From NCBI GenBank assembly GCA_030562195.1, contig JAUJPP010000012.1, forward strand, positions 20,584,001 through 20,648,000: a stretch of 64,000 nt of DNA, given 5' to 3'. Origin of the DNA: Nipponacmea schrenckii. Lineage: Eukaryota; Mollusca; Gastropoda; Lottiidae. The translations under genes were made by a program, and so were the position numbers. The first letter of the stretch is position 1. The number at the start of each line of letters is the position of its first letter. Under the pieces are notes generated by a model. It ran no database searches and was not told the DNA's origin. It was given only the letters and a program-made list of their open reading frames with translations. This document shows, piece by piece, positions 1 through 10,739 of the stretch.

Positions 1-555
1 CCTCAGGCAAGTTTAACCGTTTCAATTTTTAATCAAAGTTGGTAAATTACCTTCTCGCACGATAATTATTTTACTAGTGTTTATAATTTTTATAAATAAA
101 ACCTTGAAGAAGGATATCAAAATACTCTCAGCTGTAAAATGAATGGCACCATAAATTTGCCAATAAGGGGAATTTTTCCTACTTCATTTGATTTTTTCCT
201 TTAATAAACGCTTGCATTAGCTTATCAAAATTCCTGAATTTGCTCTGTTAAAAGATTTTGCAGTGTACATTGTGGTAAATTCTGACAGTGGTTCAGTCAA
301 TTATCGTTTGTATAATCCAAACTAGGGTTTGAAAATCGATTTACATTGAACGAATTTCTATGTCGTTCTCAAATCAAACAAGCAGTGTGCAGTGGGGTAA
401 ATCCTCTATCTAAAAACATTAATAATTGTAGATCTGTTTTTTCTGCCATTTCAGGAGACAAGTAAGGTTAAAACATACTGGCCTCAATTACATCATGTCG
501 TATTCGAACCAAAACAATTAATTCATGTATTTTGAAGGTTGTAGCAAGTACGGTT
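1..555. other. AT-rich unique sequence, nothing recognised
   Basis: I see no open frame with family signature, no tandem structure and no copy of the interspersed repeats found elsewhere in the window. Confidence 0.5.
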
Positions 556-559
556 TGCA

Positions 560-755
560 AAAAATGAAATAAATGGAGTTTTACGCCCTAATGGTAACGA
601 CATGCTGTAGGCAATGAGGGAAATGACTGACAATGGGAAAGCAGGTTAAAAATACGAGGTATTATCTCGCACTATGTCGGAATTGAACCCTGGACCTGCA
701 GGTTAGAGAGCAAGCGGGCCACCACGGCTCTCTCGACATTTGGAACACGGCATCT
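560..755 (-). mobile_element. tRNA-derived SINE, internally deleted
   Basis: The left edge has the family tail (GAAATAAATGGAGTTTTACG). The right part, read on the minus strand, has the tRNA-like head with a B box in the form AGGGTTCAATTCC. The central body present in the longest copy (47027-47358) is largely missing. The tRNA-like segment is not a tRNA gene, because the same sequence is fused to the SINE body in many copies. Confidence 0.7.
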
Positions 756-935
756 TAGAGTGGTGGGTACCTTCAGTACAAACGTCAGGCGTCAAGCGAA
801 ACAACACTTATTGCAATTTCTGGAACGAGACTATCGATACGTGACTCGAACGCTCTACTTCCATATGCTAAATGTTCTTAATATTTGCATAGTATAATTT
901 CTGTTAAAGGTAATGACACATTTATAATTGATATG

Positions 936-1040
936 AAATTCGAACACACTTCACACATAAACTCTAATACACCTCATTACGTCATGCGAAACAGCTCCGC
1001 TCTATCGTAGCGTTGAGCCGCGTTGGATTAATGAGTACGA
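936..1040. repeat. direct duplication, copy 1
   Basis: AATTCGAACACACTTCAC followed by ACGTCATGCGAAAC and CGTTGAGCCGCGTT matches 1411-1505 at clear but diverged identity. The two copies flank the SINE at 1050-1300. It may be part of an unrecognised dispersed element. Confidence 0.5.
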
Positions 1041-1049
1041 TGCTTGTTC

Positions 1050-1300
1050 CCTAACTGAGGGTCCAGTCCAGGGTTCAACCTCGGCAAAGCTAGGTTTCCA
1101 TCTGTTAGTGATAGTGATGCAGGTCTGAAGGACTAACAAATAAATGCGAGTAGTCGTTCAACACGACTACTGGAAATCGCAAAAGGAGAGGCTAATGCTG
1201 CTGTCCCGGCAATTTTCCCCTATTGCACCCTGCACGGCGAAGCTTTTTTAGGTGCAGAAATGAAGAACGTAAAATTCAATTTATTCTATTCCTTTCACGT
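1050..1300 (+). mobile_element. tRNA-derived SINE, plus orientation
   Basis: Runs from a B-box region (CAGGGTTCAACCTCGG) through the shared body (GTGATGCAGGTC, AGGCTAATGCTGCTGTCC) to the tail (GTAAAATTCAATTTATTC). The 5' A-box part is poorly preserved. Diverged old copy. Confidence 0.7.
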
Positions 1301-1410
1301 TATTAATACACGCTTATTATAATATGATATACCTGTATGTTTAGATACACTTTTATAGTTAATGTGTATTTTATGCTAAAAAAAAAAAAAACCCAAAAAA
1401 CCCAAAAGAT

Positions 1411-1505
1411 GTAATTCGAACGCCCTTCACAATCATTCGCCACTACACAATATAACGTCGTGCGAAAAGAATCTGCTCTATTGTCGCGTTGGCCGTGTTA
1501 TCAAT
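1411..1505. repeat. direct duplication, copy 2
   Basis: Second copy of the segment at 936-1040, in the same orientation, sharing AATTCGAACGCCCTTCAC and the CGTTGG(C)CGTGTT end. Confidence 0.5.
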
Positions 1506-2380
1506 GCAAGGTTATCGATATTGTATGTATGTATTTCTATATTTCATTTCGAGTGGTGACATCTAAAAGCCAGTAAGGTAGTTTCAATCGTTTGATATTT
1601 TGCTGGAGTGAGAAGACGAGGCGTCTGATCATCGTGTCAAGACGAGTGACAAGAAAGTATTTAACTTAGTTTTTCCTGGGTTTTCTTGAACACATGAACG
1701 TCGAATTTGACAAATGACAGAAGGCCTGTTTTGTGTTTAAAATCGAAAAAAAAACATGTTAACTATTTCTGTTTTCTCGAAGTTACTGGTGGATTTTGGA
1801 GAAATGGTGGATAGGAAACGTTAACGTTAAAGTCGCAGTTGGGATAACATTCGCCTATGTCCCGTCATTTAGAGAGCAGTTTGGGATCTGTGAACTTTAG
1901 GCTGACCTCCAATACACGTTTGGATTTGAAAACGCCAGCATAAATGGTTCCTTTACGTAAGGTTATTGCGAATTATTTTTACCCACGTACCGCTAGACTA
2001 TTGGAATTGGAATCGCTTGCCGTTGCTGCTCCGTTAAGGTTTGAAAGTTAGATGCTATTCGCCAAAGTTTTTTGAAACGTTCTAATTTTGAACGCACGTC
2101 GTATAATCGCTCACTTACGTTTTGAATTTGAAAAACAATTTTTTTGAACAATCCTTGATTAAAAGTACATTTTCTTGAATTTTCCATTATATAATTATTT
2201 TTACTATATTAAGAACATTTATTTTGGCCTATTGTTTTTCTTTTCTTCAAGAAAGTCTTCGATGTAAAGATGTGTTTGTATTATCTCTTACACAATGTTG
2301 ACTGTTACAATTCCAAGTGACATCAGGTGTTTCAAAGCTTAATAATTAAAATAAAAAAATAAATTAATAGATACATTGTA
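1506..2380. other. intergenic, nothing recognised
   Basis: AT-rich sequence without recognisable coding frame or repeat family. The 64-codon minus frame at 1993-2187 has no family signature. Confidence 0.4.
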
Positions 2381-2384
2381 GTTC

Positions 2385-3290
2385 GGTTGTCAAAAGGTTT
2401 ATTTTTGAACATTCCTAATCATAAACTGTGAATTGGTTGGTGATAAAAAAAATTGAAAACCGATTGTTTTGTAGAGGTAAATTAGTCAGTTGCACAGCTT
2501 TGGAAATCCTTCAAAGTAAAAGTTAGTTTTGTTGGCAAAACGTTGAAATTTACGGAACAATACCCGAAGTAAACTCTCCATTGACAACTGTGGAACATTT
2601 CAAAACATTCCTGTGCTTTGTTCAACTAACATTTGAACATTTCGGAACATTACTCAATGAATTGTAAATTTGTTGTTGATAAGTGGCATTTTTGGGAACG
2701 TTTGAGCTAAAATGTGCATTGGAAAAACCGTTTTTTGTGAACATTCCAGAACGTTAAAAAAAATTTAAATTGGTAAGTAAAAAATTAACTTTTTGGAACA
2801 TTACTGAGGAAAGACTGTGCTTAACAAAATTTTTTGTCATATTTGGAATGTAACAGAGCGTAGACTGAACATTTCAACATTCCTCATAGTAAATCGTACA
2901 TTGGTTGTTGAACATTCGTGAACATTCATGATTATAAAGTGTTCTCTAGTTAATTTAAAAAATTTGGAGTTACAAGTCGTATACTGCAGAATATTGGTTA
3001 GTAAAAAGTTAAATATTTGTGAACATTCATGTTTGAAAATGAAAAGATTGAACATATTTTTGAACATTCCTTCATTGCGTATTGGTGGACAAAACTCAAA
3101 TTCGTTGAATGAAAAATGTTTTTGAAATTTGAATTTTTGGAGCATCACAGACTGTAAACTGAAGTCTCGGTTGTCAAGAATTGAACATTCCTTTACTGCG
3201 CATTATTGGTCAACGTTGAAACACGTAGAAAGAATAATATGTTTTGCGTAATCAATCTGTAGAAATGTAAATTGGTTGAGGCATAAAAGA
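2385..3290. repeat. old degenerate tandem repeat (GAACATTCC motif)
   Basis: Phrases of the form TTGAACATTCCT...GTAAA...TGTACATTGGTTGTTG recur many times at irregular spacing of roughly 60 to 80 bp, with heavy divergence. Opposing short frames here (2837-3148 minus, 2928-3125 plus) are by-products of the repeat. Confidence 0.6.
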
Positions 3291-3636
3291 TATTTGACAC
3301 CGTCTGAGCTTAATGTGAATTATCAACACATTATTAATGGAATTAAACTGAACCTTGGGTGAAAATAGAACTGCCGACTTGTACTGTATATCTAGAGACC
3401 TGTGGCTTGAATAGACTTCGATAAATAACTTGCCATTTATTAATAAAGTCAGATTTGTCTTCCATATAGTGGAACATTTTGTTGTTGGAAATAGTCTATT
3501 AACTGCTGAATGCTCGATTTTAAATTATTCCCTAGGTAAGTATTTGTTTTGTTTTTTAAAACAGGAAATGGGGGGGGGGGCATGTTTTACAAAGGTTTTA
3601 CTGTGTTTGAATCATGAGGGATGACGTGCACAAGAT
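3291..3636. other. intergenic with a poly-G run
   Basis: No gene or repeat recognised. A run of about ten G lies near 3570 in otherwise AT-rich DNA. Confidence 0.4.
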
Positions 3637-3637
3637 T

Positions 3638-3720
3638 GTACAGTAAAACCTCTCTAAACCATCACCCCGGCGGATCAAAGGCCAAAGCCGTCGAAGAGAT
3701 ATTGCCGGGGGTTTATTTTG
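3638..3720 (+). mobile_element. pogo/Tigger-like transposon terminus (remnant)
   Basis: TA followed by CAGTAAAACCTCTCTAA is the kind of terminus seen in pogo/Tigger-class Tc1-mariner elements, with the TA target site retained. Only about 80 bp are recognisable and there is no transposase frame. The call rests on the end sequence alone. Confidence 0.4.
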
Positions 3721-3842
3721 ATTAGTCTACTCAAACAGTGTTCAATCCCTGACCTTATGGCATCCACAAGTTAAGCGTATATTAAGATCGGTGGAGTAAT
3801 GTTTTTTCTTTATAACCTGTAAATCCAAATCTGGTTATTAAT

Positions 3843-4018
3843 TGAAATGAAATGAATAGAGTTTTACACTTCTGCAACATATAGGTTAATGAAAACGGGT
3901 AAACCCATTCATTGTGCAATGCGGGGTATTTTGGCAGGACGCCGACATAAGCCATCTCCCAACTGTCGAACTGTCGAATGTCACATGCACAAGGGCCTCG
4001 GTTCATTGTCCCTAACTA
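3843..4018 (-). mobile_element. tRNA-derived SINE, partial
   Basis: Tail (GAAATGAAATGAATAGAG) then body including GGTTAATGAAAACGGG, TTTTGGCAGGAC and GGCCTCGGTTCATTGTCC. Truncated before the tRNA-like head. Confidence 0.75.
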
Positions 4019-4325
4019 GGCAATGACCCGTACCCCACCTCAAACAAAAATGGATTCCCCCCCCCCCTGAAAGAATTATGACAACTGACCAATTTCAGTA
4101 CTTCAACTAAAACATAGCTCATTTCATCTCCGGATAAATTACTTGAAGAGCAATAGTCCCTATTGTAAACCTTTGTACTAGCTAGACATTGTGAAGATGC
4201 TATTTGTATGGTATCATCTTGTAACAAGCAAATTAAACACCGTGAAAACAATTTTCCAGCATGTATGAGTATGGTTTCTCTTCCTTTCGGGGGGTTTCTT
4301 TAAATAACTCTTGCTGTTTCGCGCT
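4019..4325. other. intergenic with a poly-C run
   Basis: No gene recognised. Contains a C homopolymer near 4060 that matches the G run near 3570 in style. Confidence 0.35.
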
Positions 4326-4339
4326 AACACTAGCTTAGT

Positions 4340-4760
4340 TGGAAGCAAGGTGGATTGTCGTATGCTAGGACAGTGGTACAGCTATGTCAGTAGCGAATTT
4401 GCTTGTCGTATGCCAGGACAGTGGAATAGCACAGTAGGTTGCTAGTTGGATTGTTGGATTGTAGCTAGATGGACTGTCGTATGCAAGGACAGTGGTAAGC
4501 TCAGTTGGTAGCTAGACGGATTGTCGTATGCAAGGCCAATAGGATTTCTCCAGTCAGTAGCGATATGGATTGCCGTATGATAGGACAGTGGAATAGCTCC
4601 AGTCAGTAGCGATATGGATTGCCGTATGATAGTGAGTGGAATAGCTCCAGTCAGTAGCGAGTTGGGTTGTCGTATGCTAGGACAGGGGAGAACCGATCAG
4701 TCAGTAGCTAACTGGGTCGTCGAATAGAAGGACAGTAGGATAGCTCAGTATGCAATGCGT
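4340..4760. repeat. minisatellite, about 49-bp unit
   Basis: About eight copies of GGATTGTCGTATGCTAGGAC with AGTGGAATAGCTCAGTCAGT. Anchors near 4354, 4402, 4472, 4521, 4569, 4618, 4667 and 4716. Copies are diverged and some carry small indels. Confidence 0.8.
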
Positions 4761-4764
4761 TGGT

Positions 4765-4822
4765 AGTTTGGGAGATGACAAGTTAACGTTCGCTTCCAGC
4801 AGTTGCTGACTACGCAAACTAT
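4765..4822 (+). repeat. lone unit of the 48/57-kb minisatellite family
   Basis: GGGAGATGACAAGTTAACG, then TTCGCTTCCAGCAG and TGCTGACTACGCAAACT, matches the unit of the array at 48060-48620. It sits directly after a different minisatellite. Confidence 0.65.
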
Positions 4823-4975
4823 TCTGTAACGCAGTTAAAAAGAATAAATCAAAATGCTGGTAGAAATAAAAAATAAAGAGGAGATATATTTCAATCAGAT
4901 TGCCGATAGCGAATTAGTATTTGATTAATCTAATATTAATATAATCCATCATGCCTCCGTTTAAAAATCTCTTAA

Positions 4976-5319
4976 AGAGATTGTAAGGAGGTTTTCTTTA
5001 AATTGTATATGTATCGGGAACACTGATATCACCAAATCGCACCATTCAATCCAGATGTCAATCATTCAGATGTCTAGGGATTCATTCAACTCCACTAAAA
5101 CTCAGTGCTAGATGAGGTCAATAATCCAGAGGCGATACGTGATACAAGCATATTTTGAGATTAGTGATACCATCAAACATTAAGTTTAAGTCGAATTTCA
5201 GGAACGACAGACTAAAATGATTAAAATTTGGAAATGGTGGATACAAATTGATGCTCTCGGTGTCCCCGATATACATATTTCTTTTTTTTTTTTGGATATA
5301 AAACGTCTTTATAATCCCT
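4976..5319. mobile_element. MITE-2, intact ends with TTAA on both sides
   Basis: TTAA at 4972-4975, then AGAGATTGTAAGGAGGTTTT. The right end is CTTTATAATCCCT followed by TTAA at 5320-5323. The two halves are inverted relative to each other: GTATCGGGAACACTGAT near the left and TCGGTGTCCCCGATATACAT near the right. No coding capacity. The TTAA duplications point to a TTAA-specific transposase such as a piggyBac relative, though the AGRGA ends are not typical piggyBac termini. Confidence 0.8.
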
Positions 5320-5544
5320 TTAACGGTATATAGAGATTTTAATCATTCAAAGCTTCAGGGATTTTGGTATTATTTTACTGTTTTGATTTTAAATAAATCC
5401 GGCAATACAAAGATAATTTTATTAATTGGATTAAATTGTTAAAATTTTTCTCGCATTTTTCTTGCAATCAGCGGAACTGCCTGGAACGGTTTTTTTTAGC
5501 AGAAGGAGGAATTAGAAAGTAAATCTGAATTCCATTTCATTTCC
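5320..5544. other. spacer between two MITEs
   Basis: AT-rich sequence with no recognised feature. Confidence 0.35.
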
Positions 5545-5882
5545 TGGATGGAATATCGCGTCTTAGGATTAACATAAATTCGAAATACTGTTAACTTAGC
5601 CAATAAGATGATTTATTCATCAGTAGCTACACTTGCTGTGATAAATAACGTAACAGAATCCGAAAAATCTAAAAAAATTAGTTATTATCCATTAAAATGC
5701 AATTCATTACCTAAAAACACTTAATATATGGATTAAGCGTTTTCAAATAAATACGTAGTTTTGTGAGTTTTAAAGATTTTAAGGGATTCTGTTACTTTAT
5801 GACACCAAGTAAGTTGACTGATGAATATATACTCATATTGACCATTCTTGAGAACTTATATACATTCCGAGAGCCCCTTGTA
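5545..5882. mobile_element. MITE-1 copy, diverged ends
   Basis: Palindromic layout typical of the family: left arm GCGTCTTAGGATTAACATAA, TTATTCATCAGTAGCT and TAACAGAATCC; centre ATGCAATTCATTA; right arm GATTCTGTTACTTTATGACA and GATGAATATATACTC. Terminal TTAA sites are not preserved. Confidence 0.7.
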
Positions 5883-6378
5883 TAACAATTATGAATGGCT
5901 TGGTTATTAAATTTATGGTTATTATAACATATCAGTCAATATGCAGCCTATGAATGGACGTTTTAAAGATATTTAGTCCATAAGTTGATAGACTTTCTAC
6001 TATTTTTCCACCAAAAACATCAAACTTCTGGATTTAGATTAGTTCCGACAAAACTACGATGACAGAGTTCCAATAATTAAAGCTATGATCGAACAAACAA
6101 AAAACAAATTTTCTAACAAAAAAAAAAAACCGGAATTCTTTCGATTTATTTGTCGTCATTCGCCTTAAAGCTAAAACATTTTTTTAATATTAAAAAATCC
6201 AACATGGAAACTGACATTAATTGAAGTAATTACAGTTTTTGAAGTTCCTTGAAGTTACTGAAATTATAGGAAATACCAACATTTCTCTTCAAATGTTTAC
6301 AAACACTGACAGAAAATCTGTTCACAAGGCATGCTTTAAACTTCTGTCCAATCCACAACCCAATTCATCATACTACCT
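5883..6378. other. intergenic, nothing recognised
   Basis: AT-rich. The start of a 224-codon frame (6239) lies here but the frame is open only because of the array that follows. Confidence 0.4.
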
Positions 6379-6782
6379 CATTGGTCATACTTCTCAAACC
6401 ACACCCCCATTGGTCATACTTCTCAAACCACACCCCCATTGGTCATACTTCTCAAACCACACCCCCATTGGTCATACTTCTCAAACCACACCCCCATTGG
6501 TCATACTTCTCAAACCACACCCCAATTGGTCATACTTCTCAAAAACCCCCCACCCCACATTGGTCATACTTCTCAAACCACACCCCAATTGGTCATACTT
6601 CTCAAACCACACCCCCATTGGTCATACTTCTCAAACCACACCCCAATTGGTCATACTTCCGAAACCACAACCCATTGGTCATACTTCTCAAACCACACCC
6701 CCATTAATCATACTTCCGAAACCACAACCCATTGGTCATACTTCTCAAACCATCTCATTCGTCATACTTCCCATATCACACC
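6379..6782. repeat. minisatellite, 29-bp unit (AAACCACACCCC family)
   Basis: About thirteen copies of TTGGTCATACTTCTCAAACC plus ACACCCCCA. Because 29 is not a multiple of three, the same peptide phrase (WSYFSNHTPIGHTSQT) cycles through all three forward frames, producing three overlapping frames of 108 to 224 codons that are artefacts. The core is shared with arrays at 9960, 31715 and 52180. Confidence 0.9.
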
Positions 6783-7234
6783 CCCACCACTCCCCTATTT
6801 TGATATATCCATCTGTTGAGCATACGTGGCCTCAGTTCATTGTCCCATCCGAACGACGCTTTTCAATGTCAAGTGAACATAATTATAAGGAGCTAACTTC
6901 AGTAATTGTATAGAATTCAAAGAAGCTACACAAAAGTACATAGGTCATGTAAATCGTGACCAATATAAAATTATTGTGACAATATAGCTATTTATATGTC
7001 ACTGAGAACTCGATGACCAATACAATTATAATGTCGCAGACAAATCAGATTGGTTTTGCATTTCAATGTTATCCTATACTTATTTTTATAATGAAGTTGA
7101 AACTTGGTCACGCCGAATGACTAAATATATAGATATCGATTGGATTCAATTATGTTCACCTTCTGAAAAATGTCACTCAGGATGAATCGGGATTTTAGGT
7201 CTATTTTTATTCTAAGCCTTACTTAGCCAATGAA
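6783..7234. other. intergenic, nothing recognised
   Basis: No coding or repeat signal seen. Confidence 0.35.
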
Positions 7235-7540
7235 ATAGGAATTTCATCATTCATTCATTCATCATCATTCATTCAATCAATCATGAAATCAATTAAATTG
7301 TCATTTCTTCATCATTATCTTCATCATCCATTCAATCATAAAATTAATTCATTCGTCATTTCATCATCATCGTCATCATTGATGAAACGTCATGATTCAT
7401 TCACTAAATATTTCGTTTGTCATTCATTACCATCATCATTCAATCAATCATAAAACTAATTCATTCGTCATTTCATCATTATGATCTTCATCATTCATTT
7501 ATTTATAAATTCGTCCATCCATCCATCCTCACCAATCATC
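7235..7540. repeat. TCAT-rich simple-sequence region
   Basis: Interrupted (TCAT)n and (ATC)n blocks with a longer phrase (CAATCATAAAATTAATTCAT) recurring three times, suggesting an older minisatellite of about 90 to 120 bp made of simple repeats. Confidence 0.7.
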
Positions 7541-7833
7541 TCTTTTCCCAAAATGACTCTTTATTGTCCCAACGTAAAAGTGCTATGATCATTCTTTGAT
7601 GTCGGAAACAGTGAACTAATTTTCTTAACGTCATACTAAAAATGATACCAAACGAAAAAAAACCCGAAGAATTAGGTTTCAGAATTTGATCAAGTATCTA
7701 TTTTAAGGCTGTGCAACAACGATAACTAGATCAGCAACAAGATCGGAATAACTTATACGTCTATTCCCCGATACCAGTTCACTGCTGTTTGATGACATAG
7801 GTCACGTTTGAGTTTACACAACTTGTCAAGCTG
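7541..7833. other. intergenic, nothing recognised
   Basis: No coding or repeat signal seen. Confidence 0.3.
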
Positions 7834-7837
7834 TTAA

Positions 7838-8040
7838 AGTGATAATGCGTCTTAGAATGGACATAAAATTTAGATTCTCAAGAATGGTCAATATGTGTAT
7901 ATATTCATCAGTGAACTTACCTGGTTTTACAAAATAACAGGATCACTTAAAATCTGGAAAACTCCATTCTAAAACGCTAAATCAATTTATTAAGCATTTT
8001 TATGGATAATTACTAAGTTTTTTAATTTAAAATAATAATG
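7838..8040. mobile_element. MITE-1, left part only
   Basis: TTAA at 7834-7837 then AGTGATAATGCGTCTTAGAA, the family terminus. The element reads through the centre (TTTTATGGATAATTACTAAG) and stops where the 38-bp array begins at 8041. The right arm is missing, so the array may have arisen in or replaced it. Confidence 0.7.
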
Positions 8041-9225
8041 AAGTACGATCGTGTGTTTTATTTCCATGTAAGAACTATGCGTAGCTTCGTATGTGTTATT
8101 TCCATGTAAGAACTATACGTAGCTTCGTGTGTGTTATTTCCATGTAAGAACTATACCTAGCTTCGTGTGTGTTATTTCCATGTAAGAACTATACCTAGCT
8201 TCGTATGTGTTATTTCCATGTAAGAACTATACGTAGCTTCGTATGTGTTATTTCCATGTTAGAACTATACGTAGCTTCGTATGTTATTTCCATGTAAGAA
8301 CTATACGTAGTTTCGTATGTGTTATTTCCATGTAAGAACTATACGTAGTTTCGTATGTGTTATTTCCATGTAAGAACTATACGTAGCTTCGTATGTTATT
8401 TCCATGTAAGAATTATACGTAGCTTCGTATGTGTTATTTCCATGTTAGAACTATACGTAGCTTCGTATGTTATTTCCATGTAAGAATTATACGTAGCTTC
8501 GTATGTGTTATTTCCATGTTAGAACTATACGTAGCTTCGTATGTGTTATTTCCATGTTAGAACTATACGTAGCTTCGTATGTGTTATTTCCATGTTAGAA
8601 CTATACGTAGCTTCGTATGTGTTATTTACATGTAAGAACTATACGTAGCTTCGTATGTGTTATTTCCATGTTAGAACTATACGTAGCTTCGTATGTTATT
8701 TCCATGTAAGAACTATACATAGTTTCGTATGTGGTATTTCCATGTAAGAACTATACGTAGCTTCGTATGTGTTATTTCCATGTTAGAACTATACGTAGTT
8801 TCGTATGTGTTATTTTCATGTTAGAACTATACGTAGCTTCGTATGTTATTTCCATGTAAGAATTATACGTAGCTTCGTATGTGTTATTTCCATGTAAGAA
8901 CTATACGTAGCTTCGTATGTGTTATTTCCATGTTAGAACTATACGTAGCTTCGTATGTGTTATTTCCATGTAAGAATATACGTAGCTTCGTATGTGTTAT
9001 TTCCATGTTAGAACTATACGTAGCTTCGTATGTGTTATTTCCATGTTAGAACTATACGTAGCTTCGTATGTGTTATTTCCATGTAAGAACTATACGTAGC
9101 TTCGTATGTGTTATTTCCATGTTAGAACTATACGTAGCTTTGTATGTGTTATTTCCATGTTAGAACTATACGTAGCTTCGTATGTGTTATTTCCATGTAA
9201 GAAATATGCGTAGTTTCGTATTAAC
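8041..9225. repeat. minisatellite, 38-bp unit, about 31 copies
   Basis: Unit GTGTTATTTCCATGTTAGAA then CTATACGTAGCTTCGTAT. Two unit types alternate irregularly (ATGTAAGAA and ATGTTAGAA), and 36-bp variants lack one GT. High homogeneity suggests recent expansion. The unit occurs singly near 14612 and, reversed, near 40523. Confidence 0.95.
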
Positions 9226-9443
9226 ATGTAGTTGTTTCTTTCTTTCTTTTATACTCCATTTCATAATGGTCATGATTAGATAATTTTGCCTGCAGAAGAT
9301 TTGAACTAGAAATCTATATTTAATTTGTATCTTGACAGACACGAGGTGCTTTTTCTTCTGATCCTTGACAGATTACGTCATTGTCTAAACCTAATCCTAT
9401 TGGATGACTAATACAGAATACAAGTCTTCTAAAAAAGATATAA
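9226..9443. other. spacer; TTGTTTCTTTCTTTC motif at start
   Basis: Begins with TAGTTGTTTCTTTCTTTC, a phrase also seen near 42525 and 56805 downstream of a SAP-like coding remnant. Otherwise featureless. Confidence 0.3.
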
Positions 9444-9605
9444 TATAGAGAATCTCCTATACCAGTCTTTCTTGATATCAAAAATATCACCACAAGTCAA
9501 TATATAGAGAATCTCTTACAAGTCTTTCTTGATATCAAAAATATCACCACAAGTCAATATATATGGAATCTCTTTCAAGTCTTTTTGATATCGAAACTAT
9601 CACCA
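9444..9605. repeat. short tandem triplication, about 57-bp unit
   Basis: Three copies of TAGAGAATCTC...AAGTCTTTCTTGATATC and AAAAATATCACCACAAGTC. Confidence 0.8.
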
Positions 9606-9959
9606 AAAGTCGACACAAGTGCAAAACTTCAAGGCTCCGCCGATAAGGTGATAAGACTTATTGAAGTCTGTTGCCATCTTTTTTTTAAAAATAATTATAA
9701 TCCGCTCCTACCCCTCCACACAAACTCTCATCCTTTTCTATACGTTATGATACCCGTAACCTTATAACCACATTTGTGTTCCAATCGAAACTAACTGAAT
9801 TTACAAAGCCAATTATATTATCGCGATCGAATCTACTTTTTAAACAGATTCAATTGTCTTCTGTCCCAACTAATCAAGACTTCAAATATAATTACTGGAT
9901 GTTCCAAACGACAGATATTTAAAGCGATATATAGGACGTTACAGACGTTTTCGAATAAA
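9606..9959. other. intergenic, nothing recognised
   Basis: No support for a gene. The 60-codon plus frame at 9585-9767 overlaps the preceding triplication. Confidence 0.3.
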
Positions 9960-10385
9960 TATTCATAACTAAATATTGTCCAAACCACACCCCATTCCTC
10001 GTACTTCCTCGAGGCCATGGTAATACAAGTGAGGGATGTTATATATTTGTAGCTAAATATTTTCCAAACCACACCCCATTTGTCACACTTCCATGGCCAT
10101 GGTAATACAAGTGAGGGATGTTGTATATTTGTAGCTAAATATTTTCCAAACCACACCCCATTTGTCACACTTCCATGGCCATGGTAATACAAGTGAGGGA
10201 TGTTTATATTTGAAAATTAAAATTTATTCATAGCTAAATATTTTCCAAACCACACCCCATTTGTCACACTTCCATGGCCATGGTAATACAAGTGAGGGAA
10301 ATTAAATATTCATAGCTAAATATTTTCCAAACCACACCCCATTTGTCATACTTCCATGGCCATGGTAATACAAGATCGGAAATTA
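9960..10385. repeat. minisatellite, about 80-bp unit with a CCATGGCCATGG palindrome
   Basis: Five copies of TATTTTCCAAACCACACCCC, ATTTGTCACACTTC, CCATGGCCATGG and TAATACAAGTGAGGGATGT. One copy carries extra bases near 10205. The core AAACCACACCCCATTYGTCA is that of the 6.4-kb and 52-kb arrays. The 119-codon minus frame is an array by-product. Confidence 0.9.
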
Positions 10386-10739
10386 CATATTCATAGTAAC
10401 ATATTGTCCAATCAAAATCGGTGCTAGAATATTTCTAAGAAATCTAAGCCAAACAAACAAATTACATGTGTATTCTTATTTCAAGTCCCGATAAAGATTC
10501 AAAATGGCGGTGAACTATGTTCGTGACTGTTATTTCTAAGAATTGGATGCATTCGTAGTTTTGTTTGATTCGATCTTGTCATTTCAATAATTCTATTAAG
10601 ATTATTTTAAATTCAGGGCAGGTAAGGAAATCAAATTATCATCCGATGAAAAGCTCGGAATCCGATTTCCTTCGAAATTAACTGACTTAGTGAAGGGGAC
10701 AGACATCACTTCCGGTTTAATTCAGAAGAATCTTTTCAA
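10386..10739. other. intergenic; fragment of a dispersed element at 10497-10560
   Basis: GATTCAAAATGGCGGTGAAC with TTCGTGACTGTTATTTC recurs at 23785 (ATGGCGGTGAACTGCGTTTG) and, more weakly, at 14605. It looks like the element from which the 38-bp minisatellite unit came. Confidence 0.4.

Noticed and set aside
6239..6913. 224-codon plus frame rich in His/Pro/Thr
   Set aside because: 29-bp array read-through; the same phrase appears in all three forward frames.
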